This document shows, one piece after another, positions 47,172 through 55,896 of a stretch of DNA of 64,000 nt. The translations under genes and the position numbers were made by a program. The notes below the pieces were generated by a model that did no database searches, had not been told where the DNA came from, and saw nothing but the letters and a program-made list of their open reading frames with translations. Numbering within the stretch: the first letter of the stretch is position 1; every line of letters begins with the position of its first letter. This stretch comes from UBA4582 sp965657335 (lineage in GTDB: Bacteria; Pseudomonadota; Gammaproteobacteria; Pseudomonadales; Azotimanducaceae), in NCBI GenBank assembly GCA_965657335.1, contig CBFHOH010000009.1, positions 1-64,000 of the forward strand. The letters run 5' to 3'.

Positions 47172-48212
47172 GTGTTTGATAAACTGAAAACCAGCGTCAA
47201 CGATCAAATTGAAACCAATGGCACCGCGGGCAGGATAGGCAAGACCCTTGCCGGTATCGCCATCATCATCGTTCTTATCTCGGCCATCGTTGGTTTTATT
47301 TGGGACACAGAACCGGACACTTTCGATATTCACGCTGTGACGCAGCAAACCACCCAACGCTATGGCGTGAACACCGTAATCGGAAGTACGACGGTTTCAA
47401 CCACGATGGCGCTGGCCGAGAAAATGCTGAATAAACGCGGCGGGTATCTCACTAATGACGTGGCTCCCCCGAGCATCTGGATGGATAATGTGCCCAACTG
47501 GGAATATGGCGTTATTGTACAAGTGCGCGACATGACACGAACCCTGCGGAACAACATGAGCCGCTCGCAGTCTCAGTCCACCGAGGACCCCGCCCTGACG
47601 ACAGCTGAAAACCAGTTTTATTTTGATACAAACAGTTGGGCGTTTCCGCAAACAGAATCTGAGTATAAACAAGGCAACACGGCACTTGCAGACTACCTGC
47701 AACGACTAGGCGACACTGAACAGCAATCGGCCCAGTTTTATGCGCGAGCCGATAACTTACGCGCTTGGCTTTCAGAGGTTGAAACCAGACTGGGCAGCTT
47801 ATCGCAAAGACTCAGCACCAGCGTCGGCAAGCGTCAGCTAGACGTCTCTCTCGCCGGAGATGCTGCCGCGCGACAATCAACCGGAACTGCAAGCGATGTC
47901 GAGGTAAAAACCCCCTGGTCTGAACTGGACGATGTATTCTACGAAGCCCGCGGTACTACTTGGGCGTTGCTTCACCTGTTAAAAGCAATTGAAACAGATT
48001 TCGGCGACGTACTTGAGAAAAAAAATGCACTTGTAAGCCTTCAACAAATCATTCGTGAGCTTGAACCGACACAAGATGCGCTCTGGAGTCCTATCATACT
48101 CAACGGCAGCGGTTTTGGACTGGTGGCAAATCACTCTCTGGTCATGGGAGCACACATTTCCCGAGCAAACGCCGCTATTATCGATCTAAGAAGATTACTT
48201 CAGGACGGCTAG
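47172..48212 (+). CDS. DUF2333 membrane-anchored protein
   Basis: This 346-residue protein starts at a GTG. It has one N-terminal membrane segment (about 26-46, LAGIAIIIVLISAIVGFIW) and a periplasmic remainder with GGYLTNDVAPPSIWMDNVPNWEYGVI and VRDMTRTLRNNMSRSQSQS, which fits DUF2333. The function is unknown; the NNxSRSQSQ segment is the family's most recognisable part. It ends 358 nt before hppA. Confidence 0.75.
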   Translation: MFDKLKTSVNDQIETNGTAGRIGKTLAGIAIIIVLISAIVGFIWDTEPDTFDIHAVTQQTTQRYGVNTVIGSTTVSTTMALAEKMLNKRGGYLTNDVAPPSIWMDNVPNWEYGVIVQVRDMTRTLRNNMSRSQSQSTEDPALTTAENQFYFDTNSWAFPQTESEYKQGNTALADYLQRLGDTEQQSAQFYARADNLRAWLSEVETRLGSLSQRLSTSVGKRQLDVSLAGDAAARQSTGTASDVEVKTPWSELDDVFYEARGTTWALLHLLKAIETDFGDVLEKKNALVSLQQIIRELEPTQDALWSPIILNGSGFGLVANHSLVMGAHISRANAAIIDLRRLLQDG

Positions 48213-48570
48213 CGAGCACCTGATTGGTACAACCATAAAGGGAAGCCAGCTATTTCTTTTAACAGTCATCAAGCGGACACTTTTTGATTCGATATTGTGC
48301 GAATGTCAGCAATCCACCTCCACGAACCTGCGTTTTAAACGAATGCATTCAGGTGCGTCAGACACCTGTAAAATCTGAAATTACCGCGATCGGACCTCAT
48401 AAATTTGGATTCTGTCGCCAAATCCCGTAAAAATTGCGAGAAAGTAGCCAAAACTACACATTTATAGTTCAAGACTGGCGATCACTTTTGTACTATAGGC
48501 ACGATCCTGAGAGACCACTAAGAGTCTCGATTGGGCTGACACACTAAAAATAATCCGACCGGAATTCACT
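48213..48570 (+). promoter_or_regulatory. hppA upstream region with possible sigma-70 promoter
   Basis: No gene is seen in these 358 bases. TTCAAG (48468-48473) and TACTAT (48491-48496) are separated by 17 bases and could be -35 and -10 boxes for hppA, leaving a leader of about 70 nt. Matches to consensus are only moderate. CAGGTG/CACCTG near 48351 is a weak inverted repeat. Confidence 0.3.
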
Positions 48571-50598
48571 ATGAGCGAAATTACTAACTTGCCACCAATT
48601 ATTGGTGTGCTGGGACTAGTCTGTGCATTCGTCATTTACCTACTGATGACAAAGTTTTCAGACGGCGATGATGCACTTAAAAAGATAGCCAAGGCAATTC
48701 ATGAAGGCGCAATGGTCTTCATGAACAGAGAATACGCAATGCTTGCGATGTTTGCCCTGCCGCTTCTTATCATTCTTTACTTTGCACTTGGTCAAGGCAC
48801 GGCTCTGTCGTTCGCCGTTGGTGCAATTTCATCGGGACTTGCTGGCTATCTCGGCATGTTTTCGGCAACCAAAGCAAATGTTCGTACCACTGTCGCGGCT
48901 CAGGAATCAGGCGCAGCAAGTGCACTTACCGTCGCGTTTTACGGTGGCTCTATCATGGGTCTTTGTGTTGCATCACTTGGTCTTCTGGGCTTGGGTTCAC
49001 TGTACTGGTTCTTCGGTGGCGATATTGAAGCGCTTCATGCGATTCACGGCTTCGGCATGGGCGCATCCGTAGTTGCACTCTTTTCGCGAGTCGGTGGCGG
49101 CATTTACACAAAAAGTGCGGATGTTGGTGCTGACCTTGTGGGTAAAGTCGAAGCTGGCATCCCTGAGGATGATCCCCGCAACCCTGGCGTCATTGCAGAC
49201 AACGTCGGCGACAACGTCGGTGATGTAGCAGGTATGGGGTCGGATATCTTTGAATCTTACTGTGGCTCCATGATTGCAACCATCGCGATCGCCTCCACAA
49301 TGGCAGTTGGTGCCGAGTACGGCATTGCAGCGCTGACCATGGACCCAACGAAAGGCCAACAGGCGCTTATGTTTTTACCGTTAGCACTGGCCTCATTTGG
49401 ACTTATCTGTTCAGTTATCGGCATCTTAATTGTTCGAGCCATGTCTAACAGTGCACCGGAAACTGCATTACGCGTGGGTCACCAGCTAAGCGCTGTTGCT
49501 CTGGTTGTTGGTGCTTACTTCCTCACCGAAGCGATGGGTATCAAGAGTGACGTTTGGTGGGCAATTGTCGCGGGCACAGGCGGCGGCGTACTCATTGGTC
49601 TTGTAACAGAATATTACACGGCTAAAAGCCCCGTTATTCGAATTGCTGAATCTGGCAAAACAGGCACGGCAACCGTTATGATTACCGGCCTTGCTGTCGG
49701 CATGCAGTCTGTTGTAATTCCTATCGTCGCTATCAGCGCAATTATCTACATCTCCACCGAACTAGCTGGTCTTTACGGCGTTGGTATCGCAGCTGTAGGT
49801 ATGTTGGCAACGGTTGGCATGACAATGGCACTCGATGCCTACGGTCCCGTCGCAGACAACGCTGGCGGCATCGCAGAAATGGGCGGGTTGGGTGCAGATA
49901 TCCGTGAAATAACCGATGGTCTTGACGAGGTTGGTAACACCACGGCAGCAATTGGTAAGGGATTTGCAATTGGCGCCGCGGCGCTCGCAGCGCTTGCTAT
50001 CATCGCCGCTTTCGTAGAGACGATGCACTACAAGTACCCTGACTTTGGTTTGGAATTGTCAAACCCCCAAGTGCTCGTTGGGATGTTTATCGGAGGCTGT
50101 TTACCATTCCTGATCGCCTCTATCACCATGACCTCTGTGGGTGATGCTGCAATGGAGATGATCGAAGAGATTCGTCGCCAGTTCCGTGAAATAGAAGGAT
50201 TGATGGAAGGTAAAGCTGATCCTGATCACGCCAAATGTATCGACATCGCTACTCAGGCAGCACTTAAGAAAATGATTCTTCCAGGCGTTATCGCTGTCTC
50301 TATGCCAGCTGTTGTTGGCTTTGGGCTCGGCGGTGAAAGTCTCGGCGGTATGCTTGCCGGCGCACTGCTTGGGTGTGTTTTACTCGCACTGATGATGGCA
50401 AATGCCGGCGGCGCTTGGGACAATGCCAAAAAGTATGTCGAAAAGGGCAATCTTGGTGGTAAAGGTTCTGACGTTCACGAGGCTGTTGTTGTTGGAGACA
50501 CCGTAGGCGATCCTTTCAAGGACACCTCGGGACCCGCAATGAACATTTTGATCAACGTTATGGCTATCGTTAGTCTCGTTATTGCACCATTGCTATAG
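48571..50598 (+). CDS. hppA: membrane pyrophosphatase (K+-dependent, probably Na+-pumping type)
   Basis: This 675-residue protein has about 15-16 membrane helices. It couples PPi hydrolysis to ion pumping. The substrate site DDPRNPGVIADNVGDNVGD (about 199-217) is intact. GNTTAA (455-460) with Ala at the last position is the signature of K+-dependent enzymes (Lys marks K+-independent ones). In helix 6 the key acidic residue is Glu228 in SDIFESYCGS, the position used by Na+-pumping enzymes; H+-only enzymes carry it one turn later (GSYAES-like). Na+ transport is therefore likely. It is followed by a strong terminator, so it is probably transcribed alone. Confidence 0.95.
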   Translation: MSEITNLPPIIGVLGLVCAFVIYLLMTKFSDGDDALKKIAKAIHEGAMVFMNREYAMLAMFALPLLIILYFALGQGTALSFAVGAISSGLAGYLGMFSATKANVRTTVAAQESGAASALTVAFYGGSIMGLCVASLGLLGLGSLYWFFGGDIEALHAIHGFGMGASVVALFSRVGGGIYTKSADVGADLVGKVEAGIPEDDPRNPGVIADNVGDNVGDVAGMGSDIFESYCGSMIATIAIASTMAVGAEYGIAALTMDPTKGQQALMFLPLALASFGLICSVIGILIVRAMSNSAPETALRVGHQLSAVALVVGAYFLTEAMGIKSDVWWAIVAGTGGGVLIGLVTEYYTAKSPVIRIAESGKTGTATVMITGLAVGMQSVVIPIVAISAIIYISTELAGLYGVGIAAVGMLATVGMTMALDAYGPVADNAGGIAEMGGLGADIREITDGLDEVGNTTAAIGKGFAIGAAALAALAIIAAFVETMHYKYPDFGLELSNPQVLVGMFIGGCLPFLIASITMTSVGDAAMEMIEEIRRQFREIEGLMEGKADPDHAKCIDIATQAALKKMILPGVIAVSMPAVVGFGLGGESLGGMLAGALLGCVLLALMMANAGGAWDNAKKYVEKGNLGGKGSDVHEAVVVGDTVGDPFKDTSGPAMNILINVMAIVSLVIAPLL

Positions 50599-50633
50599 GC
50601 TATACTCGACAAAAAAGGCTAGCCTTAAAAAAC

Positions 50634-50674
50634 AAAGCCGGTATCGAATCGCTGATTTGATACCGGCTTTTTTT
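50634..50674 (+). terminator. Rho-independent terminator of hppA
   Basis: AAAGCCGGTATC pairs perfectly with GATACCGGCTTT (12 bp, 13-base loop) and is followed by a T-run. It lies 36 nt after the hppA stop. The A-run on its left side could let it act on cysG-side transcripts too, but cysG ends at 50722 on the minus strand, which makes it likely bidirectional. Confidence 0.92.
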
Positions 50675-50721
50675 ATGCTTTGCATCTGCCAAGGGTCGCT
50701 AGCTTTGTGATCAACTCGCGC

Positions 50722-52161
50722 TTACGCGACCGCATCTTTCGAAGAGATCAGATTGGTGCCAAACCAGCTCAACGATTCCGTGAGAGTGACAACACCACCG
50801 ACTATGATTAACGCTGGCGACACAAGACCGGTTGCTGCAATTTCTTCAGCAAGCGCCTGCAGGCTCGTCACAAGGACACGCTGGTCGATCCTTGTGCCCT
50901 GCTCGACCACTGCGACCGGTGTCGTTGGCAGCATACCTGAACCAATCAGCTTATCCCTGATCAGCGCTGCACTTGTCAGCCCCATATAAAAAACCAATGT
51001 TTGCCGATCAGTAGAAAGTGATTCCCAGGGTAAGTCAAAGTAACTGCGATTTTTTCTGTGGCCGGTGACGAAAGTCACGCTATCGGCAAAATCACGATGT
51101 GTCAGTGGTATTCCCGCGTAAGCGGCACAACCATTTGCAGCACTAATGCCTGGTACTACCTGAAATGGAATTTCTGCCTCGACCAGTGAAACAAGCTCCT
51201 CACCACCTCGTCCGAATATAAACGGATCTCCGCCCTTCAGCCTACAAACTCTCTTGCCCTCTTTAGCTAAGCGAACAAGCTCTCCGTTGATTTCTTCCTG
51301 AGCTATTGAATGACGTCCTTTCGCTTTAGCAACAGATATTCTTTCTGCGTCTCTACGAATCAAGCTAAGAATATCTTTAGACACTAAGTTATCGTACAAA
51401 ACAACGTCTGACTGCTGCATCAAGCGAAGTGCTTTTAGCGTCAGTAGTTCTGGATCACCCGGACCCGCTCCAACCAGGTAGACCTCGCCTGATTGAGCGT
51501 TATCGGTTAAAACGTTCTGGCGCTCCGCCGCTGCGTCTAGCGAGGAGTGAAATGATTTAGCTGCTTCATCAGAACGTCCGTTCATCACTTGATTAGCGAT
51601 GGGGCCCTCAAAAAAAGATTCCCAAAACCGTCTTCTCGAATCGACAGAATCTAACTTAGATTTTACATGGGAGCGCAAGGAGCCGGCGAATGAGGCCAGA
51701 TCACTCCAACCGAATGGAATGAGCGTTTCGAGTTTCTGTCTAGCCATTCTTGCAAGCACTGGCGCAGCGCCTCCGGAAGAAATAGCAAACATCAATGGCG
51801 ATCGATCCACAATACTTGGCAGTATAAATCGGCAGAGCTCAGGAGAATCCACAACATTAGCCAATACGCCAATTTCTTCCGCATCTTCAAACACCTGCCG
51901 GTTTACCTCTGTCGAATCGGTTGCCGCGACAACCAGCAGCTGCTGGTCGAGATCAGAAACATGATATTCGTCTGGACGATGGACGAAAATTGAGCCAGCT
52001 TCTAACCAACTGACAATTTCTGTTGTGATCGACGGAGCCACAACAGTCACAATCGCCCCGGCTTCGATTAGCGTTGCGATTTTTCTGCTGGCAACTTCAC
52101 CACCACCAACGACTAAGCAGTGTTTTCCAACTAACTTTAAAAATATAGGATAGTAGTCCAC
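50722..52161 (-). CDS. cysG: siroheme synthase (uroporphyrin-III C-methyltransferase/dehydrogenase/ferrochelatase)
   Basis: This 479-residue protein fuses the NAD-binding SirC/ferrochelatase part (CLVVGGGEVASRKIATL at 15-31) with a methyltransferase domain (VYLVGAGPGDPELLTLKAL, KGGDPFIFGRGGEE, PGISAANG). It makes siroheme for sulfite reductase. The start is a GTG. Together with the DUF934 gene and cysI it forms a minus-strand sulfite-assimilation operon, cysI first. Confidence 0.96.
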   Translation of the reverse strand: MDYYPIFLKLVGKHCLVVGGGEVASRKIATLIEAGAIVTVVAPSITTEIVSWLEAGSIFVHRPDEYHVSDLDQQLLVVAATDSTEVNRQVFEDAEEIGVLANVVDSPELCRFILPSIVDRSPLMFAISSGGAAPVLARMARQKLETLIPFGWSDLASFAGSLRSHVKSKLDSVDSRRRFWESFFEGPIANQVMNGRSDEAAKSFHSSLDAAAERQNVLTDNAQSGEVYLVGAGPGDPELLTLKALRLMQQSDVVLYDNLVSKDILSLIRRDAERISVAKAKGRHSIAQEEINGELVRLAKEGKRVCRLKGGDPFIFGRGGEELVSLVEAEIPFQVVPGISAANGCAAYAGIPLTHRDFADSVTFVTGHRKNRSYFDLPWESLSTDRQTLVFYMGLTSAALIRDKLIGSGMLPTTPVAVVEQGTRIDQRVLVTSLQALAEEIAATGLVSPALIIVGGVVTLTESLSWFGTNLISSKDAVA

Positions 52162-52179
52162 CCTTTAACTACACATGAC

Positions 52180-52644
52180 TTATTGGTAGGAAACAGAAAA
52201 TGGTTGCAGTCGCTCCAGCGACGCATCCAGATCCTGACCAGCCTGCAAATCGAAGGCATTGATGCCTGACCTTCGCATAAGAAACAACTGGTCTGTAAGC
52301 ACTTCGCCAATCGCGCGAATCTCCTTTGTGAAGCCCAGCCTATCTCTTAGCAACTTGGCCTGACTATATCCTCGACCATCTCCTGCAGCCGGGAACTCGA
52401 TACAGATCAAATCGAGCACGGCAATGTCGTTAGCAAGTTCCAGCACATCATCATCATTGCTGATAAACACGCCCTTTTGGCCATCGGCAGCCAGAAGTGA
52501 TTCTCGATCCTGCTTCCATTGCTCGAACGGAATGATCAAATTTTTTGTCAAACATTCGGTTTCACGGACGGTCTCGTCCGCGGGTGGGACTAGCGACCAA
52601 CGATCCTCAACAAGTTCATCGTCCTTTATAATTGTCTTACGCAT
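52180..52644 (-). CDS. DUF934 family protein of the cysI operon
   Basis: The 154-residue protein starts MRKTIIKDDELVEDRW and contains IEFPAAGDGRGYSQAKLLRDRLGF, EIRAIGEVLTDQLFLMRRSGINAF, the DUF934 core. It is regularly found after sulfite reductase genes in Proteobacteria; it is thought to help reduction or serve as a ferredoxin/electron-transfer helper, but its function is unproven. The start at 52644 overlaps the cysI stop by 8 nt; the longer frame to 52725 lies inside cysI. Confidence 0.88.
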   Translation of the reverse strand: MRKTIIKDDELVEDRWSLVPPADETVRETECLTKNLIIPFEQWKQDRESLLAADGQKGVFISNDDDVLELANDIAVLDLICIEFPAAGDGRGYSQAKLLRDRLGFTKEIRAIGEVLTDQLFLMRRSGINAFDLQAGQDLDASLERLQPFSVSYQ

Positions 52645-54295
52645 ACACAGCCTCTTTAAATGGCGCAACCCCAAGTCGTCTGACGGACTGAAGAAACGTT
52701 TCCTGCTCTTCTCTTCGCTCAACATAAGTCTTTAACAAGGTAGCAATCGTTTCGGCGACATTCTCTTTTGCGACAGATGGTCCGATAATTTTTCCGAGAG
52801 AAGTCTCTTCTTCGGCGGAACCACCGATTGTAATCTGGTACCACTCCTCGCCTTTTTTATCGACGCCCAAGATACCAATATGACCAACATGATGATGCCC
52901 ACAGGCGTTCATGCATCCGGACATTTTCACCTTGATTTCACCAATGTCATACAAGTAGTCCAAGTCATCGAACCGGTCATTGATCTGCCTGGCTATCGGA
53001 ATCGAGCTTGCATTGGCCAGACTGCAAAAATCCAAGCCAGGGCAGCAGATCATATCCGTCAGCGTGCCAACATTTGGCGTAGCAAGATCTAAACTCAACA
53101 ACCCCTTCCAGAGCGCATGGAGCTTAGATTCTGGGACGTCGGCCAACACCAAATTTTGTTCGTGCGTCACTCTCATGCGACTAAAACTGAAATCGTCAGC
53201 CAACTCGGCAACGCCGTCCATTTGCTTGTCTGTTAGGTCACCCGGGGCCTCTTCTGGCGCTTTAACAGAAATAGTAACAATTCTGTATCCCGAGACTTTA
53301 TGTTCCTGAGTATTTTGGCGATACCAAATAGCGAAGGCCGGGCTGGCTGCTAGCTTTTCAGAAAGCTCTTGCGATGAGCCTGTGTCTGGCTGCTTTGCGT
53401 AGTTAAACGGCTGGAAATACTTTTGCATTTCATCGATATTCGCATCTTCGATCAACAAACTGCCGTCACGTATATGACCCCATTCTTCTTCAACTTGCCG
53501 AGTGAACGCTTCTATTCCAAGACTATTCACCAATATTTTAATCCTTGCCTTGTATTTGTTATCCCGGCGACCGGCTAAATTGTATATCCGCAGGATTGCT
53601 TCCAGATATGAGAGCAGATACTTCTTTGGTAAATAGTTTTTTATTACCTTGCCAATAACCGGGGTTCTGCCCAAACCACCGCCCACCAAAACTTTGAAAC
53701 CCACTTCATTCGTTTCTTCATGCTTGACTAGCTGCAACCCAATATCATGCACTTGAGTCGCAGCCCGATCGCTTTTTGATCCAGAGACTGCGATTTTGAA
53801 TTTACGAGGTAAAAAGGAGAATTCCGGATGCAACGTCGACCACTGCCTAATCATTTCGCAATAGGGACGCGGATCTTCAAGCTCATCTTTTGCGACACCT
53901 GCTAATTGATCAGACGACGTATTTCGGATGCAATTACCACTCGTTTGAATCGAATGCATTTCCACCGTTGCTAAATCCGCAAGGACATCTGGGACATCTT
54001 TCAGTTCTAACCAATTGAATTGCATGTTCTGTCTGGTGGTCAGATGCCCGTACCCCTGATCATACTTCCGAGAAATATGTGCCAACATTCGCATCTGTTC
54101 TGAACTAAGCAAGCCGTAAGGGATGGCAACTCGCAACATCGGTGCGTGTCGTTGTATGTATAGACCATTCATCAAGCGCAGCGGACGAAACTCGTCCTCA
54201 CTCAGCTTGCCGGAAAGAAACCTTTCTGTCTGGTCGCGAAACTGCATAACACGCTCGTTAACCAAGCGCTGATCCTCTGGACTATATTGATACAT
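52637..54295 (-). CDS. cysI: sulfite (or nitrite) reductase hemoprotein subunit
   Basis: This 552-residue siroheme/[4Fe-4S] enzyme has N-terminal RHAPMLRVAIPYG and the Asn/Arg-rich GNCIRNTSSD. The cluster-binding cysteines are Cys418-x5-Cys424 (CPGLDFC) and Cys461-x3-Cys465 (GCMNACGHHHVG). It reduces sulfite to sulfide (or nitrite to ammonia in relatives). The neighbours cysG and DUF934 favour sulfite. No cysJ is next to it, as is usual for the ferredoxin- or other-donor-dependent type. Confidence 0.94.
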   Translation of the reverse strand: MYQYSPEDQRLVNERVMQFRDQTERFLSGKLSEDEFRPLRLMNGLYIQRHAPMLRVAIPYGLLSSEQMRMLAHISRKYDQGYGHLTTRQNMQFNWLELKDVPDVLADLATVEMHSIQTSGNCIRNTSSDQLAGVAKDELEDPRPYCEMIRQWSTLHPEFSFLPRKFKIAVSGSKSDRAATQVHDIGLQLVKHEETNEVGFKVLVGGGLGRTPVIGKVIKNYLPKKYLLSYLEAILRIYNLAGRRDNKYKARIKILVNSLGIEAFTRQVEEEWGHIRDGSLLIEDANIDEMQKYFQPFNYAKQPDTGSSQELSEKLAASPAFAIWYRQNTQEHKVSGYRIVTISVKAPEEAPGDLTDKQMDGVAELADDFSFSRMRVTHEQNLVLADVPESKLHALWKGLLSLDLATPNVGTLTDMICCPGLDFCSLANASSIPIARQINDRFDDLDYLYDIGEIKVKMSGCMNACGHHHVGHIGILGVDKKGEEWYQITIGGSAEEETSLGKIIGPSVAKENVAETIATLLKTYVERREEQETFLQSVRRLGVAPFKEAVYA

Positions 54296-54879
54296 TTACT
54301 TCGTTCCCGTTTCTAGATACATCAATTCCACAAAATGGAAAGTTCAAAAACAAATCTGGCAATATTGAAAGCCTTAGCAGGGCACGACCATCACGATGGT
54401 TCGTTTTTCAAATGCCCACCAAGTGGCACTAATACAGAAATTAGCCGAGGATTTTTGCCGGTGCATCGCCAAAGGTTGTGCAGACTACGGGAAAACAAGT
54501 AGATACAAAAAGACTATTTTATTATCGACTTATAACTCGCAGCACTATTCAACAACGACAGCAGCGAATAAAACGTGCTGTTCTCACCTGATGACCGGAC
54601 TGATCTGACAGGCGAATTTGTCATCACATGGCGTCACCAGTGGGAAATCGACGCCCCAAAGCACCAGTGACATTGCCCTGTAACATTCGAATCGAGTCTC
54701 TGTTGTTTGGGAATTTGCTAAACCAGAGGATCACGCGATGCACTCTAGGTTAAGTAGCATCAACATAGCTCATCATCGGATACAATAGGATACAGCAGCT
54801 GCAAAAGCGTATATCTCGCTGCTAAAGCAAGTCAGAACCCGTAAATTTTCAACTCACTAGCAACGAGGGATAGGTCTAA
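54296..54879. other. 584-bp intergenic region between cysI and the DHPS gene
   Basis: The two genes are divergent, so promoters for both should be here. I find no supported gene; a 70-codon plus frame at 54396 lacks a ribosome site and family. Elements seen: TTCCA-CAAAA-TGGAA (54326-54340) near cysI, an imperfect hairpin followed by TTTTT at 54385-54408, and a direct repeat GGATACA-ATA-GGATACA (54778-54794) about 85 nt before the DHPS start. Confidence 0.4.
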
Positions 54880-55695
54880 ATGCTGAGCACCGATCGCCCA
54901 AAGATCCTTGGTATTGTCAACGTCACAGAGGATTCATTTTCCGATGGTGGCAAATATCTCGAGACTCGATCTGCCATCAACCACGCGCTCGCGCTAATTG
55001 AGAGCGGCGCTGACATCATCGACTTGGGACCAGCATCGAGTCACCCCGATGCTAAACACGTTACGGCTAAAACCGAGATCGAACGATTAAGACCGCTTCT
55101 ACCTCAGCTGGAAGCTTCTGGCGCGCAGATTTCAATAGATACATTCCAGCCGGCCACCCAGTTATGGGCGATAACGTCAAACGTCGACTACCTCAATGAC
55201 ATCGAGGGCTTTGCCAATCCAGAAGTTTACCCCGAACTCAAGGAATCAAAATGTCAGCTCTTTTTAATGCATTCTATTCAACGAAAAGGCATAGCGACTC
55301 GAGTACACTCTGATCCGCGTCGGATTATCGATGAAATTTCAGTATTCTTCGACGCGCGACTTGCGGCGTTAGAACAGGCGGGTGTTTCAAAAGACCGAAT
55401 CATTCTCGACCCTGGCATGGGATTCTTTCTTGGGGCGAACGAAGCCGTCTCAATCAAAGTGCTGCAAAACCTCGAACTCATTCGAAACCGTTTTGACTTA
55501 CCACTACTGATCTCTGTGTCTCGCAAGTCTTTCCTGAGCAAAATCTCAAAAAAAGACACGCATGAATCAGGTGCAGCAACGCTTGCCGCTGAGATTTTCG
55601 CAGCAATGAACGGGGCAGACTATATTAGAACTCACGACGTGGCGGCCTTACATGATGCACTTATAATCATTTCAACGCTGAACGCGCGTTTATAG
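54880..55695 (+). CDS. folP: dihydropteroate synthase of the Sul (sulfonamide-insensitive) type
   Basis: This 271-residue TIM barrel joins DHPP and p-aminobenzoate. Loop 1 is NVTEDSFSDGG (14-24) and loop 2 is GPASSHPDA (50-58), instead of the usual N-x-TPDSFSDGG and GGESTRPG. It also has SIDTFQPATQ (85-94), YLNDIEGF (104-111), MHSIQRKGIATR (130-141), LDPGMGFFLG (176-185) and VSRKSFL (213-219). All of these read like the plasmid-borne Sul1/Sul2 enzymes, not like E. coli FolP. The gene is not next to glmM or ftsH (the common folP setting) and no integron, ISCR or integrase is nearby, so it appears chromosomal. Poor pABA-analogue binding is inferred, not shown. Whether an ordinary folP exists elsewhere is unknown. 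Confidence 0.9.
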   Translation: MLSTDRPKILGIVNVTEDSFSDGGKYLETRSAINHALALIESGADIIDLGPASSHPDAKHVTAKTEIERLRPLLPQLEASGAQISIDTFQPATQLWAITSNVDYLNDIEGFANPEVYPELKESKCQLFLMHSIQRKGIATRVHSDPRRIIDEISVFFDARLAALEQAGVSKDRIILDPGMGFFLGANEAVSIKVLQNLELIRNRFDLPLLISVSRKSFLSKISKKDTHESGAATLAAEIFAAMNGADYIRTHDVAALHDALIIISTLNARL

Positions 55696-55896
55696 TTTTT
55701 GCAAGGTTGCCCGCGAATCATGCTGTTCATCAAAACGCGCATTTGATCCACCGCGTTCGTTGCTGCCATTCTTTACACTACCTGAACTAAATCTGTAGCC
55801 GCTTGAAATATGCCTCTGATTGTTGCCACTGGAAAAGATCACACCAACTCACGTATCAAAGTACCGGCAGCGCTGCGCTTGGTTGATCCTTGGCGC

